From: Pyxidicoccus fallax
Lineage (GTDB): Bacteria; Myxococcota; Myxococcia; Myxococcales; Myxococcaceae
DNA: 64,000 nt
Assembly: GCF_012933655.1 (NCBI RefSeq)
Contig: NZ_JABBJJ010000004.1
Location: 47,891 to 111,890, forward strand
Reading direction: 5' to 3'
Shown here: piece by piece, positions 35,065 to 43,516 of the stretch
Layout of the letters: the number at the start of each line of letters is the position of its first letter
Numbering within the stretch: the first letter of the stretch is position 1
Position numbers and translations under genes: made by a program
The notes under the pieces: generated by a model
What the model was told of the DNA's origin: nothing
Seen by the model: only the letters and a program-made list of their open reading frames with translations
Database searches by the model: none

Positions 35065-35583
35065 ATGCCGATCCTGCCGAAAGAGCGAGACCCCCGTTTC
35101 ATCACGATTCGTCGTGGCGGGAGCCTGACGGACGAGGACCACCACCTGCTCGCGGAGTGGGCCGCGCTCTGCGCGGAGCACGTCCTGCCCTTCTTCGAGC
35201 ACGCGCGCCCCGGGGACGCGCGCCCCCGTGAAGCCATCGCCGTGGGACGGGCGTGGATCCGGGGTGAGGTGCGGATGCGTGACGCCCACCGGACCGCGTT
35301 CGTGGCCAACGCCGCGGCGCGTGGGTTGCCCGACCCGGCGAAATTCGCTGCGCTCGCGGCAGGCCAGGCGGTGGCCGTCGCCCACGTCGCAGCGCACTAC
35401 CTGGGCGCGGCGGCGTACGCCATCCGGGCCGCCGCCGCGTCGGTCGCAGTGGGTGACGCGGAAGGGGCCCGGCTGCGGGAGCTCAGATGGCAGCGGGAAC
35501 GCATCCCCGCCACCCTCCGTGAGTTGGTCCTCGAAGACCAGCGGGCGCGGAACGACATCTGCTGGGGCGTCTTCACCGGGTGA
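35065..35583 (+). CDS. Imm-5-like putative immunity protein
   Basis: I prefer the ATG at 35065 (172 residues) over a GTG at 35008, because family members as I recall them begin shortly before 'DPRF.T.RRGG.L...DH'. The protein reads RDPRFITIRRGGSLTDEDHHLL, then EHVLPFFEHARPGDARPREAI and VAHVAAHYLGAAAYAI. It ends ELVLEDQRARNDICWGVF, matching the Imm-5-like family. It is helical and cytoplasmic. It stands 141 bases beyond the Imm49-like gene with higher G+C and no toxin of its own, so it is an orphan or acquired immunity gene. Confidence 0.7.
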   Translation: MPILPKERDPRFITIRRGGSLTDEDHHLLAEWAALCAEHVLPFFEHARPGDARPREAIAVGRAWIRGEVRMRDAHRTAFVANAAARGLPDPAKFAALAAGQAVAVAHVAAHYLGAAAYAIRAAAASVAVGDAEGARLRELRWQRERIPATLRELVLEDQRARNDICWGVFTG

Positions 35584-35613
35584 CGCAGGTCCGAGAAGCC
35601 GGCAGGCCGTGAC

Positions 35614-35629
35614 TGGCACGGAGTCTGCC
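35614..35629 (+). promoter_or_regulatory. Candidate sigma-54 promoter of the 5'-nucleotidase gene
   Basis: TGGCACGGAGTCTGCC has a perfect -24 block (TGGCACG) and a CTGC -12 block with the GG and GC at the required 10-base spacing. It lies 72 bases before the nucleotidase start; transcription would begin near 35641. This is the best sigma-54-type element I found in the window. Confidence 0.55.
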
Positions 35630-35700
35630 CGGACCCCTCATTCCGATATTTCTCCGGCCGAGATGGTACCGGCGCCGGGGTTTCTGCATCATCTGCGCCC

Positions 35701-37446
35701 ATGAAAAACCCCAGTACCCCCATTCCAGGTCCGCGGAGCCGTCGCCGCGCCTTCACGTTCCTCGGAGCGCTCTTCACCAGTGTCGCGCTCCTGGCCCAGC
35801 CCGGCTGCGACGACGAGGAGCCCGAGCCCCAGCCCCAGCCCCAGCCGCCGGAGCCGGTTCGCGTCCAGGTCCTGGCCTTCAACGACTTTCACGGCAACCT
35901 GGAGGCTCCGACGGGCAGCAATGGCCGCATCCGCGTGCCCGCCACGGATGGCGGCACCGCCGTGGATGTGAACGCGGGTGGCGCGGCCTACCTGTCCCAC
36001 CACATCCAGGCGCTGCGGCAGGAGAACCCGCAGAACACGGTGGTCGTCTCCGCGGGAGACCTCATCGGCGCCTCGCCGCTGGCCTCCGGCATCTTCCATG
36101 ACGAGCCCACCATCGAAGTGATGAACCTGATGGGGCTGGACATCAACTCGGTGGGCAACCACGAGTTCGACGAAGGCTTCACCGAGCTGCTGCGCATGCA
36201 GACCGGCGGCTGCCACCCGGTGGACGGGTGCCAGGCGAACCCGACCTTCCCCGGCGCGAACTTCACGTTCCTCTCGGCCAACGTGTTCACCGACGTGGCC
36301 ACCCGGAAGACGCTGCTCCCCGCCTACGACATCCGCGAGTTCCAGGGGGTGAAGGTCGCCTTCATCGGCATGACGCTGGAGGGCACCCCGCTCATCGTCA
36401 ACCCCACGGGCGTGGCGGGCCTCACCTTCCAGGACGAGGCGGACACGGTCAATGCCCTCGTCCCCGAGCTGAAGCAGCAGGGCGTGGAGGCCATCGTGGT
36501 GGTCATCCACGAGGGCGGCCTGCCGACGGGCTCCTTCGATGAGTGCCCCGGCATCTCCGGGCCCATCAAGGACCTCGCCGAGCGGTTCGACGATGAGGTG
36601 GACGTGATTGCCTCCGGCCACACCCACCAGGCGTACAACTGCATCATCGACGGCAAGCGCGTCACCAGCGCGGCCAGCAACGGGCGCCTGCTCACCGACA
36701 TCGACATCGTGCTGGACCCGACCACGCGTGACGTGGTGGAGACGACCGCTCGCAACGTCATCGTCACGCGCGACACCCCGCATACCCTGGTGGCGGACTT
36801 CGTGCAGGCCACCATCGGCAAGGTCGCGCCCCTCCGGGACAAGGTCATCGGCCTGACCGAGAGCGGGCTGGCGGCCCCGGTGCGGCCCCTCCCGGCGGGG
36901 ACCTCGGGCGAGTCCACGCTGGGCAACGTCGTGGCGGACGCGATGCTCGCGGCCACGCGCAGCGAGCAGACGGGCGGGGCCGTCATCGCCATGCAGAACC
37001 CGGGCGGCGTGCGCGCGGACATCAACGCGGGAGACATCACCTTCGGCGAGGTCTTCGCCGTTCAGCCCTTCGCCAACAACATGGTGACGCTGACGCTCAC
37101 CGGCGCGCAGATTGATACGTTGCTGGAGCAGCAGTTCCAGCCGTCCGGCACGTCCATCCTCCAGGTGTCGCAGGGCTTCGCCTTCAGCTGGAGCGCGTCG
37201 GCGCCGAGGGGAAGCAAGGTGGACCCGGCGTCCATCACCCTCAACGGCACGCCCTTGAACCCGGCGGCGAACTACCGCGTCACCGTGAACAACTTCATGG
37301 CTGGTGGAGGTGACGGTCTCGCGGTGCTCACCGAGGGGAGGGACCCGCGCACGGGCCCCATCGACCTCGACGTGCTCGAGGCCTACACGCGCGCCAACAA
37401 CCCGCTGGTGACGCCGCAGCTGGGCCGCATCACCCTGCTTCCGTAA
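35701..37446 (+). CDS. 5'-nucleotidase/2',3'-cyclic phosphodiesterase family lipoprotein
   Basis: A 581-residue protein with an Arg-rich signal (RSRRRAFTFLG) ending near a Cys (AQPGCDDEE), so Tat or Sec export with lipidation is possible, then a Glu/Pro/Gln linker. The metallophosphatase domain (about 55-340) shows LAFNDFHGNLE, VVSAGDLIGASP, VGNHEFDEG and ASGHTHQAY. The C-terminal 5'-nucleotidase domain shows LGNVVADAML, MQNPGGVRADI and NNFMAGGGDGL. Such enzymes release phosphate from extracellular nucleotides for salvage. A sigma-54-like element lies just upstream and a strong hairpin follows. Confidence 0.92.
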   Translation: MKNPSTPIPGPRSRRRAFTFLGALFTSVALLAQPGCDDEEPEPQPQPQPPEPVRVQVLAFNDFHGNLEAPTGSNGRIRVPATDGGTAVDVNAGGAAYLSHHIQALRQENPQNTVVVSAGDLIGASPLASGIFHDEPTIEVMNLMGLDINSVGNHEFDEGFTELLRMQTGGCHPVDGCQANPTFPGANFTFLSANVFTDVATRKTLLPAYDIREFQGVKVAFIGMTLEGTPLIVNPTGVAGLTFQDEADTVNALVPELKQQGVEAIVVVIHEGGLPTGSFDECPGISGPIKDLAERFDDEVDVIASGHTHQAYNCIIDGKRVTSAASNGRLLTDIDIVLDPTTRDVVETTARNVIVTRDTPHTLVADFVQATIGKVAPLRDKVIGLTESGLAAPVRPLPAGTSGESTLGNVVADAMLAATRSEQTGGAVIAMQNPGGVRADINAGDITFGEVFAVQPFANNMVTLTLTGAQIDTLLEQQFQPSGTSILQVSQGFAFSWSASAPRGSKVDPASITLNGTPLNPAANYRVTVNNFMAGGGDGLAVLTEGRDPRTGPIDLDVLEAYTRANNPLVTPQLGRITLLP

Positions 37447-37459
37447 CGCGAGGCGGAGT

Positions 37460-37483
37460 GGGACCTCCGCCAGTGGAGGTCCC
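37460..37483. terminator. Hairpin between convergent genes
   Basis: GGGACCTCC (37460-37468) and GGAGGTCCC (37475-37483) form a perfect 9-base stem with a 6-base loop, 13 bases after the nucleotidase stop. It can also serve the epimerase gene arriving from the right. Confidence 0.75.
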
Positions 37484-37514
37484 TTCTGGCGGGCCGGGCT
37501 TCAGAGGGCGGGTG

Positions 37515-38411
37515 TCATGAGGCGAAGTATCCGCTCTCGCGGAGGTCCGTCAGGAGCCCGGCCCCCTGTGGGTTCCATCCCAGCGCGCCGCGGGTGAGCG
37601 CGCTGGAGGTGGGGTTGTCGACGGCGACGAACCCGCCCAGCCACCCGAAATGCGTGGCCGCCTCGTCCGTGGAGATGCCGCGCACCGGGACGCCGAGCCC
37701 CTGGCCGATGGCCTCGGCGATGGCGCGCATCGGCACACCCTCCTCGGCCACGCCGTGCAGTCGCATTCCAGGGACTGCCTTCTCGAGCGCCAACCGGAAC
37801 AGGCGCGCGGCGTCCATCCGGTGGACCGCCGGCCACCGGTTCGCGCCGTCGGCGACGAAGGCGGAGACGCCCGCGCGGCGTGCGATTTGAATCAGGGTGG
37901 GCACGAAGCCGTGGTCGCCCGCGCCGTGGACGGAGGGCGGCAGCCGCACGATGCTGCCCCGCACTCCGCGCTCCGAGGCCGCCAGGACAATCTTCTCCGC
38001 GGCCACCCGTGCTCCGAGCGAGCTATTCGGCGGCGGCACGTCCTGCTCCGTGCCGAGGCGGCCGGGTGCGAGCACCGCGGTGCCGGACGTCGAGACGAAG
38101 GGCTTCCCCGAGCCCTCCAGCGCGCCGACCATGGCCGCGATGGCGTTCCGGTCCGTCTCCGCGGCGGTCGCATAGGCGGAGAAGTCGTGGATGAAGGCCA
38201 GGTGGATGACGCCGTCGCACGCCCGGGCGCCGGCGGCGAGGCTCTCGACGTCCGACAGCTCGCCCCGGTGGACCCTGGCACCCTGCCGCGCCAGGGTGTC
38301 GGCCGCCGCGTCGCTGCGGGCCAGCCCGAGCACCTCGTGCCCGGCGGCTAGCAACTCACCCACCACTGCTGTACCGATGAAGCCCGTGGCTCCCGTCACG
38401 AAAACGCGCAT
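37515..38411 (-). CDS. NAD(P)-dependent epimerase/reductase (extended SDR)
   Basis: A 298-residue Rossmann protein. The N-terminal VFVTGATGFIGTAVVGELL carries the GxxGxxG cofactor motif. Further hallmarks are GVIHLAFIHDF, VSTSGTAVL and the later IVRLPPSVHGAGDHGFV. The canonical YxxxK pair is not obvious: the expected region reads SLGARVAAEKIVLAASERG with Lys but no Tyr, as in several atypical SDRs. It is cytoplasmic. It is divergent from an XRE-type regulator 78 bases away, which probably controls it. Confidence 0.88.
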   Translation of the reverse strand: MRVFVTGATGFIGTAVVGELLAAGHEVLGLARSDAAADTLARQGARVHRGELSDVESLAAGARACDGVIHLAFIHDFSAYATAAETDRNAIAAMVGALEGSGKPFVSTSGTAVLAPGRLGTEQDVPPPNSSLGARVAAEKIVLAASERGVRGSIVRLPPSVHGAGDHGFVPTLIQIARRAGVSAFVADGANRWPAVHRMDAARLFRLALEKAVPGMRLHGVAEEGVPMRAIAEAIGQGLGVPVRGISTDEAATHFGWLGGFVAVDNPTSSALTRGALGWNPQGAGLLTDLRESGYFAS

Positions 38412-38489
38412 GCCGACCTCCCGTGTTGTCTGGCGGGAGGGGATATGCTCCGGCGTGCCGGGGCTGAAAAGCCGGGAGCGTTTACAGGT

Positions 38490-39332
38490 ATGACCACTAA
38501 CACCCTGCCGGTTTCGAGCCTGACCCTGGGCGGCTTCCTGCGCGACCGCCGGGAGCGCCTGTCTCCCGGGCCGGGCGCTCCGAGCCGGCGCCGGACGCCG
38601 GGGCTGAGGCGGGAAGAAGTGGCGACGCGCGCGGGCGTGAGCGTCACCTGGTACACGTGGCTGGAGCAGGGGCGCGGCGGTCCGCCTTCCGAGGAGGTGC
38701 TGGAGCGGCTCGCCCGCGCGCTGGAGCTGGACGCGGCGGGCCGCGAGGTCCTGTTCCTGCTCGCCCAGCAGCGCCCGCCGCCGGTGAATCCGGCTCCGCC
38801 GCCGCCGGTGCCTCCCGCCCTGCAGCGCGTGCTGGATGCCCTGCTGGCGAGCCCCGCCTTCGTGAAGACGCCGACATGGGACATCGTGGCGTGGAACGCG
38901 GCGGCGGTGGCGGTGCTGACGGACTACGCCGCGCTGCCGAGCAGCGAGCGCAACGTGCTCAGGCGCCTGTTCTGCGACCCGGGCCGGCGCGCGAGGCTCC
39001 CCGATTGGGAGGAGGATGCCCGCTTCGCCGTGGCCACCTTCCGCGTGGATGTCCTCCGCGCGGGCGAGTCCCACGCCGCCGCGGCGCTCGCGGCCGAGCT
39101 CCAGGAGACGAGCGCCGACTTCCGCCGCCTCTGGGCGGAGAACGAGATTCGCAGCCCGGGGGTAGGGCGCAAGCGCATCCAGCACCCCGTCGCCGGGTTG
39201 ATGACGCTCGAGTATTCGACCTTCTCGGTGGACGCCGCCGACGGCCTGGGGATGTTCGTCTACACCCCGGCCACCCCGGCCGATGCCCGGGCCATCGACC
39301 TGCTGCTGTCGCGTCAGCGTCCAGCCACCTGA
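38490..39332 (+). CDS. XRE-family regulator with MmyB-like ligand domain
   Basis: A 280-residue protein. The helix-turn-helix (about 12-75) contains TPGLRREEVATRAGVSVTWYTWLEQGRGGPPSEEVLERLARAL, the HTH_31/XRE form. The rest matches MmyB-like, PAS-related ligand-binding domains (PTWDIVAWNAAAVAVLTDY, NVLRRLFCDP, HPVAGLMTLEYSTFSVD), which bind fatty-acid-like ligands in known members. Such regulators commonly sit next to and control a divergent SDR gene, as here. GGGAG precedes the ATG by 10 bases. Confidence 0.92.
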   Translation: MTTNTLPVSSLTLGGFLRDRRERLSPGPGAPSRRRTPGLRREEVATRAGVSVTWYTWLEQGRGGPPSEEVLERLARALELDAAGREVLFLLAQQRPPPVNPAPPPPVPPALQRVLDALLASPAFVKTPTWDIVAWNAAAVAVLTDYAALPSSERNVLRRLFCDPGRRARLPDWEEDARFAVATFRVDVLRAGESHAAAALAAELQETSADFRRLWAENEIRSPGVGRKRIQHPVAGLMTLEYSTFSVDAADGLGMFVYTPATPADARAIDLLLSRQRPAT

Positions 39333-39640
39333 CCTTCGGCTGGCGCTTCGTGCCCCGGTCCGCGAAGGCCTCCAATCAAAACGCTAGAATTGGGGCGAGT
39401 TGCATCTGTCACCCTGTGGCTACGCGCATTTCGATGGGGTAGGCGATACTCACCAGAGCCATGAACGGCTCGACGTGCGGTCCGCCGCCTTCACCACTCG
39501 CTCCCTGAGCATTTCCATTCCGTTGTCCCGTCACCGCACGGCCAAGGATTTCAGTCAGAGCGTGTTTTGGCGGTTAAGTTGTTATGTCAGAGCTGCCGCT
39601 AGAGTCATTCACGCAACATCCTTCCTGAAGAGGAGCACGC
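39333..39640. other. 308-base upstream region of the subtilase gene
   Basis: No gene is visible. TGGCGGTTAAGTTGTT at 39568-39583, about 60 bases before the subtilase start, resembles a sigma-54 element, but the -12 dinucleotide is GT instead of GC, so I do not call it. The stretch around 39480-39620 is visibly less G+C-rich than its surroundings. Confidence 0.4.
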
Positions 39641-41722
39641 GTGAAGAACCATGGGTTGAAGTCCCTGACGGGCGTCCTGGCCGCGCTGGTGGTGACGGGT
39701 TGCGGCGCTGGAGCGGAGCCGGACGCCACGCGGAGCGAGCCCCGGGCCGCGGCCCCGGAGCAGCAGGCCATTCCGAACCGGTACATCGTGGTGCTCAAGG
39801 ATGTGACGGACGGCGTGCGCGCGGAGGCGGCGCGGGCGGACGCGGCGGAGGTGGCGGCGGACCTCGCGAAGCGGCACGGCGCGAAGGTGGGGCATGTCTA
39901 CCGGCATGCGCTGCGCGGCTTCGTGGCGGAGCTGGACGACGCGCGGGCGCAGGCCCTGCGCGAGGACCCGCGCGTGGAGTCCGTGGAGCCCGACACGTGG
40001 GTGGAGGCCGCGAGCCAGCAGGTGAATCCGCCGTGGGGCCTGGACCGCATCGACCAGGCGAACCTGCCGCTGGACGGCAGCTACACGCACAATGCCACCG
40101 GCAAGGGTGTGCACGTCTACGTCATCGACTCCGGCATCCGCGTCACCCACCAGGAGCTGCAGGGCAGGGCCACGGGGGACTTCAACATCCCCATCGGCGG
40201 CACCGCGGGCACGGACTGCTACGGCCACGGCACGCTGGTGGCGGGCATCGTCGGCGGCAGCTCGTCCGGCGTGGCCAAGGGTGTGACGCTGCACTCGGTG
40301 CGCGTGCTGAACTGCCTGGGAATGGGCCTCACCTCGGACGTCATCGCCGGCGTGGACTGGGTGACGGCCAACCGCATCCGTCCCGCGGTGGCCACCATGA
40401 GCTTCAACACGACGGCGTCCTCCGCGCTGGACCAGGCGGTGCGCCAGTCCGTGAGCGCGGGCGTGGTGTACGCGGTGGCGGCCGGCAACGGCACGGCGGA
40501 CGCGTGCAACTCGTCCCCCGCGCGCGCGCCGGAGGCCATCACCGTGTCCTCCACCACCCGCGCCGACGCGCGCGTGGCCAACGCCAACTTCGGCTCGTGC
40601 GTGGACCTCTTCGCGCCGGGTGAGGGGCTCCCCTCGTCGCTGGGCACGGGCGATGACGCCCTCTCCAGCAGCGCCACGGGCACGTCGCTGGCCGCGGCGC
40701 ACGTGGCGGGCGTGGCCGCGCTGTACCTCCAGGCCAACCCCACCGCCACGCCGGCCACCGTCGCGAGCGCGCTGACGGCCAACGCCATCACCGGCAAGGT
40801 GACGAACGCGGGCACGGGCTCGCCCAACCGGCTGGTGTCCACCGCGTTCCTCGGGACGGTGGGCGACACCGTGGCGCCCCAGGTGCAGCTCAGCGGCCCG
40901 GCCGCGGGCAGCACCCTGCAGGGCACCGTGAATCTCACCGCCATTGCCTCCGACAACGTGGGCGTGACGCGGGCGGAGCTGTGGGTGAACGGCCGGCTGC
41001 GGCTGACGGACACCTCCGCGCCATTCGCGTTCGCCTATGACACCTCGCTGGACGGCAACGGCCCGGTGACGCTGGAGGCGCGCGCGTACGACGCCGCGTT
41101 CAACGGCGGCCGGAGCGGGCCGGTGGCCTTCACCGTGAGCACGCCGGGCGCGGCGAACTTCGACCCGGTACGCGGCGTGCGCACGTGCGTGGACGCGGGC
41201 CCCGTCTGCGACACGGGCCTGCGCATCGCCGGGCGCGGCACCACCGCCGAGCCCCAGGCGCCCAACACGCTGTTCGGCGCCTGCGTGGACACCGCCGGCA
41301 CCTACCACGCGGATGAGTCCATCGACCGCATCCGCATCTCCACCACGGACGGCAGCCCGCTGGCGCCGGGGAAGACGGTGCGGGTGGACGTGAGCGCGTG
41401 GCACAGCAGCTACGACCAGTGGTACCCGAAGGGCTTCTACCTGGGCTGGACCGATGACGGCGTGCGGATTCTCCACGCGCCCGACGCGAACAACCCCGTG
41501 TGGACCGCCCGGGGCGCGCCCTTTGTCGCCACGGGCCCCGGCGCCCACACGTACTCGGTCACCTTCGTGCTCCCGCAGGGCGGCGTGCAGGCCATCCGCG
41601 CCGCCATCGGCGACTTCGGCGACCTCGGATTCGAGGCCCCTTACCGCACCGGGTGCCCGGACGCGTACTACCGGCCTGACGCGGACGACCTCGTCTTCGC
41701 CGTGGGCAGCCCGACGCCGTAG
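39641..41722 (+). CDS. Subtilisin-like (S8) serine protease lipoprotein
   Basis: The GTG start follows GAGGAG at 6 bases. The 693-residue product has a signal with lipobox LVVTGC, an I9-type propeptide ([12 protein letters not shown] ... [13 protein letters not shown]) and an S8 catalytic domain with Asp163 (VIDSGI), His196 (YGHGTLVAG) and Ser349 ([11 protein letters not shown]). The oxyanion Asn lies in AAGNGT. A bacterial Ig-like domain ([19 protein letters not shown]) and a further C-terminal beta domain of about 180 residues follow. It resembles proteinase-K-type secreted enzymes used for predation and feeding. A hairpin terminator follows. Confidence 0.93.
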   Translation: MKNHGLKSLTGVLAALVVTGCGAGAEPDATRSEPRAAAPEQQAIPNRYIVVLKDVTDGVRAEAARADAAEVAADLAKRHGAKVGHVYRHALRGFVAELDDARAQALREDPRVESVEPDTWVEAASQQVNPPWGLDRIDQANLPLDGSYTHNATGKGVHVYVIDSGIRVTHQELQGRATGDFNIPIGGTAGTDCYGHGTLVAGIVGGSSSGVAKGVTLHSVRVLNCLGMGLTSDVIAGVDWVTANRIRPAVATMSFNTTASSALDQAVRQSVSAGVVYAVAAGNGTADACNSSPARAPEAITVSSTTRADARVANANFGSCVDLFAPGEGLPSSLGTGDDALSSSATGTSLAAAHVAGVAALYLQANPTATPATVASALTANAITGKVTNAGTGSPNRLVSTAFLGTVGDTVAPQVQLSGPAAGSTLQGTVNLTAIASDNVGVTRAELWVNGRLRLTDTSAPFAFAYDTSLDGNGPVTLEARAYDAAFNGGRSGPVAFTVSTPGAANFDPVRGVRTCVDAGPVCDTGLRIAGRGTTAEPQAPNTLFGACVDTAGTYHADESIDRIRISTTDGSPLAPGKTVRVDVSAWHSSYDQWYPKGFYLGWTDDGVRILHAPDANNPVWTARGAPFVATGPGAHTYSVTFVLPQGGVQAIRAAIGDFGDLGFEAPYRTGCPDAYYRPDADDLVFAVGSPTP

Positions 41723-41736
41723 CCCGTGTACGCGAC

Positions 41737-41764
41737 GGCCGGGCCCGTGACTCGGGGCCCGGCC
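41737..41764 (+). terminator. Hairpin after the subtilase gene
   Basis: GGCCGGGCCC (41737-41746) pairs with GGGCCCGGCC (41755-41764) over 10 bases with an 8-base loop, 14 bases after the stop. There is no T run. Confidence 0.7.
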
Positions 41765-41872
41765 CGCTGGCACTGGACGCGGCAACAACACTCCCGCGCT
41801 CGCGTGGCGCTGACGTCGATACGGCATCTCACCCCCTGATAGCCTTGCAGGGCTTCACAACCTGGAGGGCAC

Positions 41873-42127
41873 ATGCGCGGAATTCTCGGAGTCGTGCTGT
41901 CGGCGTGCTTGCTGGTGGGCTGTGGTGGCGTGGAAGAGACGCAGCTGGAGACGCCGCCGCTGGCGGAGCAGGAGCAGGAGGCGGGGGCCTGCCTCGATGG
42001 CTACGTCCTCGTCTACAGCGAGTGGCGCTGTGAGGATGGCTGTAATGTCGAGTACCTGACCTGCTGCTTCTACAACCTCTGCCTCGACGAAGTGGGCCGG
42101 AAGTCGTGCCCCGGTGGCTGTTCCTGA
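41873..42127 (+). CDS. Small Cys-rich lipoprotein
   Basis: The ATG follows GGAGGGCAC. The 84-residue product has a signal with lipobox CLLVGCGG, an acidic spacer (ETPPLAEQEQEAG) and a compact Cys-rich end (CLDGYVLVYSEWRCEDGC and TCCFYNLC) with about nine Cys. It is probably an envelope-anchored disulfide-rich domain. The family is unknown. It lies between two hairpins and appears to be transcribed alone. Confidence 0.68.
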   Translation: MRGILGVVLSACLLVGCGGVEETQLETPPLAEQEQEAGACLDGYVLVYSEWRCEDGCNVEYLTCCFYNLCLDEVGRKSCPGGCS

Positions 42128-42153
42128 GCCCGGTACGCCTCCTGCTCTCTGCC

Positions 42154-42180
42154 CCCTCGCCATGGACTCCGTGGCGAGGG
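42154..42180. terminator. Hairpin between convergent genes
   Basis: CCCTCGCCA (42154-42162) and TGGCGAGGG (42172-42180) form a perfect 9-base stem with a 9-base loop, between the small lipoprotein and the converging gene that ends at 42213. Confidence 0.7.
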
Positions 42181-42212
42181 TGGCGCGGGTGAAGCGCCTG
42201 GACACGCGCGCG

Positions 42213-42827
42213 TCAGTCGCGCAGCAGCGGCTGGCCGGTCAGCACGTGCTCGCACAAGGCCAGCCGGAGGTTCTTGGGCGGGACCAGCGTGGGGGCGAGC
42301 CGCGCCGCCAAGGCATCGCCCTCGAGCGGCTCGGGCACTGATGCCGGGAGGTAGATCGCGCCGCGGTGGCTGGGCCGCAGCCACGCGCCGACCTGCGCCT
42401 CGCCATGGACGACCAGGTGGGTCGCGTCCGTACCGTCCGTGACGAGGTTGCCGGTCAGCTTGAGGTCGCCCTCGATGAACACCTGGGCGTCGGCGCTGAG
42501 CAACAGGTCACGCGCGGTCAGCGAGCCCTTGATCCACAGCGGCACGTAGAGGTCGAGGTCCTGAATCACCAGCGGCCCATCGACGACGAGGTCGCCTTCG
42601 ATGACGCACACCATCGGGTCCTCATTGCGAACGTAGGTCGGTCCGCTCAGCGTGAGCGTGCCATCGTGGACCACGAAGGCGACCTCGTTGCCGCCGAAGA
42701 GGTCCTCGTAGCCGACCGAATCGTCGCTGACCTCGAGCAGATTGTAACGCTCGAGGCCGAGCTCGGTTGCCAGGGGTTGAAACCGCGCGCCGGGGAGGGT
42801 GGTGTAGGGCTGGGGCTTCAGGGGCAT
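42213..42827 (-). CDS. Beta-helical (polymer-forming-cytoskeletal-like) protein
   Basis: A 204-residue protein from Met 42827 (a GTG at 42842 is an alternative). Its centre is a ladder of short strands, 'V..G.L.V.GPL.I.dLDL...L.I.GSL.A.dLLLS...V.I.GDL', like the parallel beta-helix of bactofilin- or DUF342-type proteins. There is no signal peptide or membrane segment. It lies 37 bases downstream of another unknown gene on the same strand, so both may form an operon. The function is unknown. Confidence 0.6.
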   Translation of the reverse strand: MPLKPQPYTTLPGARFQPLATELGLERYNLLEVSDDSVGYEDLFGGNEVAFVVHDGTLTLSGPTYVRNEDPMVCVIEGDLVVDGPLVIQDLDLYVPLWIKGSLTARDLLLSADAQVFIEGDLKLTGNLVTDGTDATHLVVHGEAQVGAWLRPSHRGAIYLPASVPEPLEGDALAARLAPTLVPPKNLRLALCEHVLTGQPLLRD

Positions 42828-42864
42828 GCCGCTTGATAACACCGGGGCCAGGTCCGCGGTTGAT

Positions 42865-43425
42865 TCAATCCAGCCGGCCCCGGAGCGACGGCTCGAGCTG
42901 TTGGAGCAGCTCGCGGGCCTGGTCTTCCTCGGTCTGGTGCCGCTCGTAGCGCAGCCGGCCCGCTGAAATCTCCCAGCAGTCGAGGATGTCCTCGCACTGC
43001 GTCAGGATGGCGTACCAGCGCGCATCCACGAGCAGCGGCGCCGCACCCTCGAGGATGTGATGCGCCAGCTCGTACTGCGCGTAGACCATGTCGGAGCCCG
43101 CCGGCATGAACTCGAGGTAGAGCGCCGCGGGCGGCCACGAGGCGCGCTCGCTCGGGTCGAAGCGCATCCCGCGCCGGCCGGCCTCCGGCTCGAGCAGCCC
43201 GACCGCGTTGCGCGGCGGTTCTCCTCCCATGTCCGGATTGCGCGCCAGCGCCCCGGTCACCAGCCGCCGCGCCGCCTCCTCGCGGCCAGCTCGGACGGGC
43301 AGCACGGCGGTCCACCGGGTCCGGATGGGTGCGACCTGCCAGACACGAACGGTATGCATCAACGAGGTGCCGAGCCCCTCCACGTGGGCGGCCGGCGCCT
43401 TGCGACCGGGCTGCTTTCGCTTCAT
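42865..43425 (-). CDS. Conserved-looking protein of unknown function
   Basis: A 186-residue cytoplasmic protein with a basic N-terminus (MKRKQPGRKAP). It contains a beta-alpha segment (TRWTAVLPVRAGREEAARRLV) and a helix-rich end (MVYAQYELAHHILEGAAPLLV then CEDILDCWEIS). No family is recognised. It is the first gene of a probable two-gene operon with the beta-helical protein. Confidence 0.55.
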   Translation of the reverse strand: MKRKQPGRKAPAAHVEGLGTSLMHTVRVWQVAPIRTRWTAVLPVRAGREEAARRLVTGALARNPDMGGEPPRNAVGLLEPEAGRRGMRFDPSERASWPPAALYLEFMPAGSDMVYAQYELAHHILEGAAPLLVDARWYAILTQCEDILDCWEISAGRLRYERHQTEEDQARELLQQLEPSLRGRLD

Positions 43426-43516
43426 CGGCTGACCAACATAGGGCAGCCGGAGGTGTGCGTCGAACGAGCACGGGCTCCGTCGTACGCCGTGAGCCGCGTG
43501 CCGTGCGAAGTCGTCT

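Noticed and set aside
39568..39583. A sigma-54-like element before the subtilase gene
   Set aside because: The -12 dinucleotide is GT instead of the near-invariant GC.
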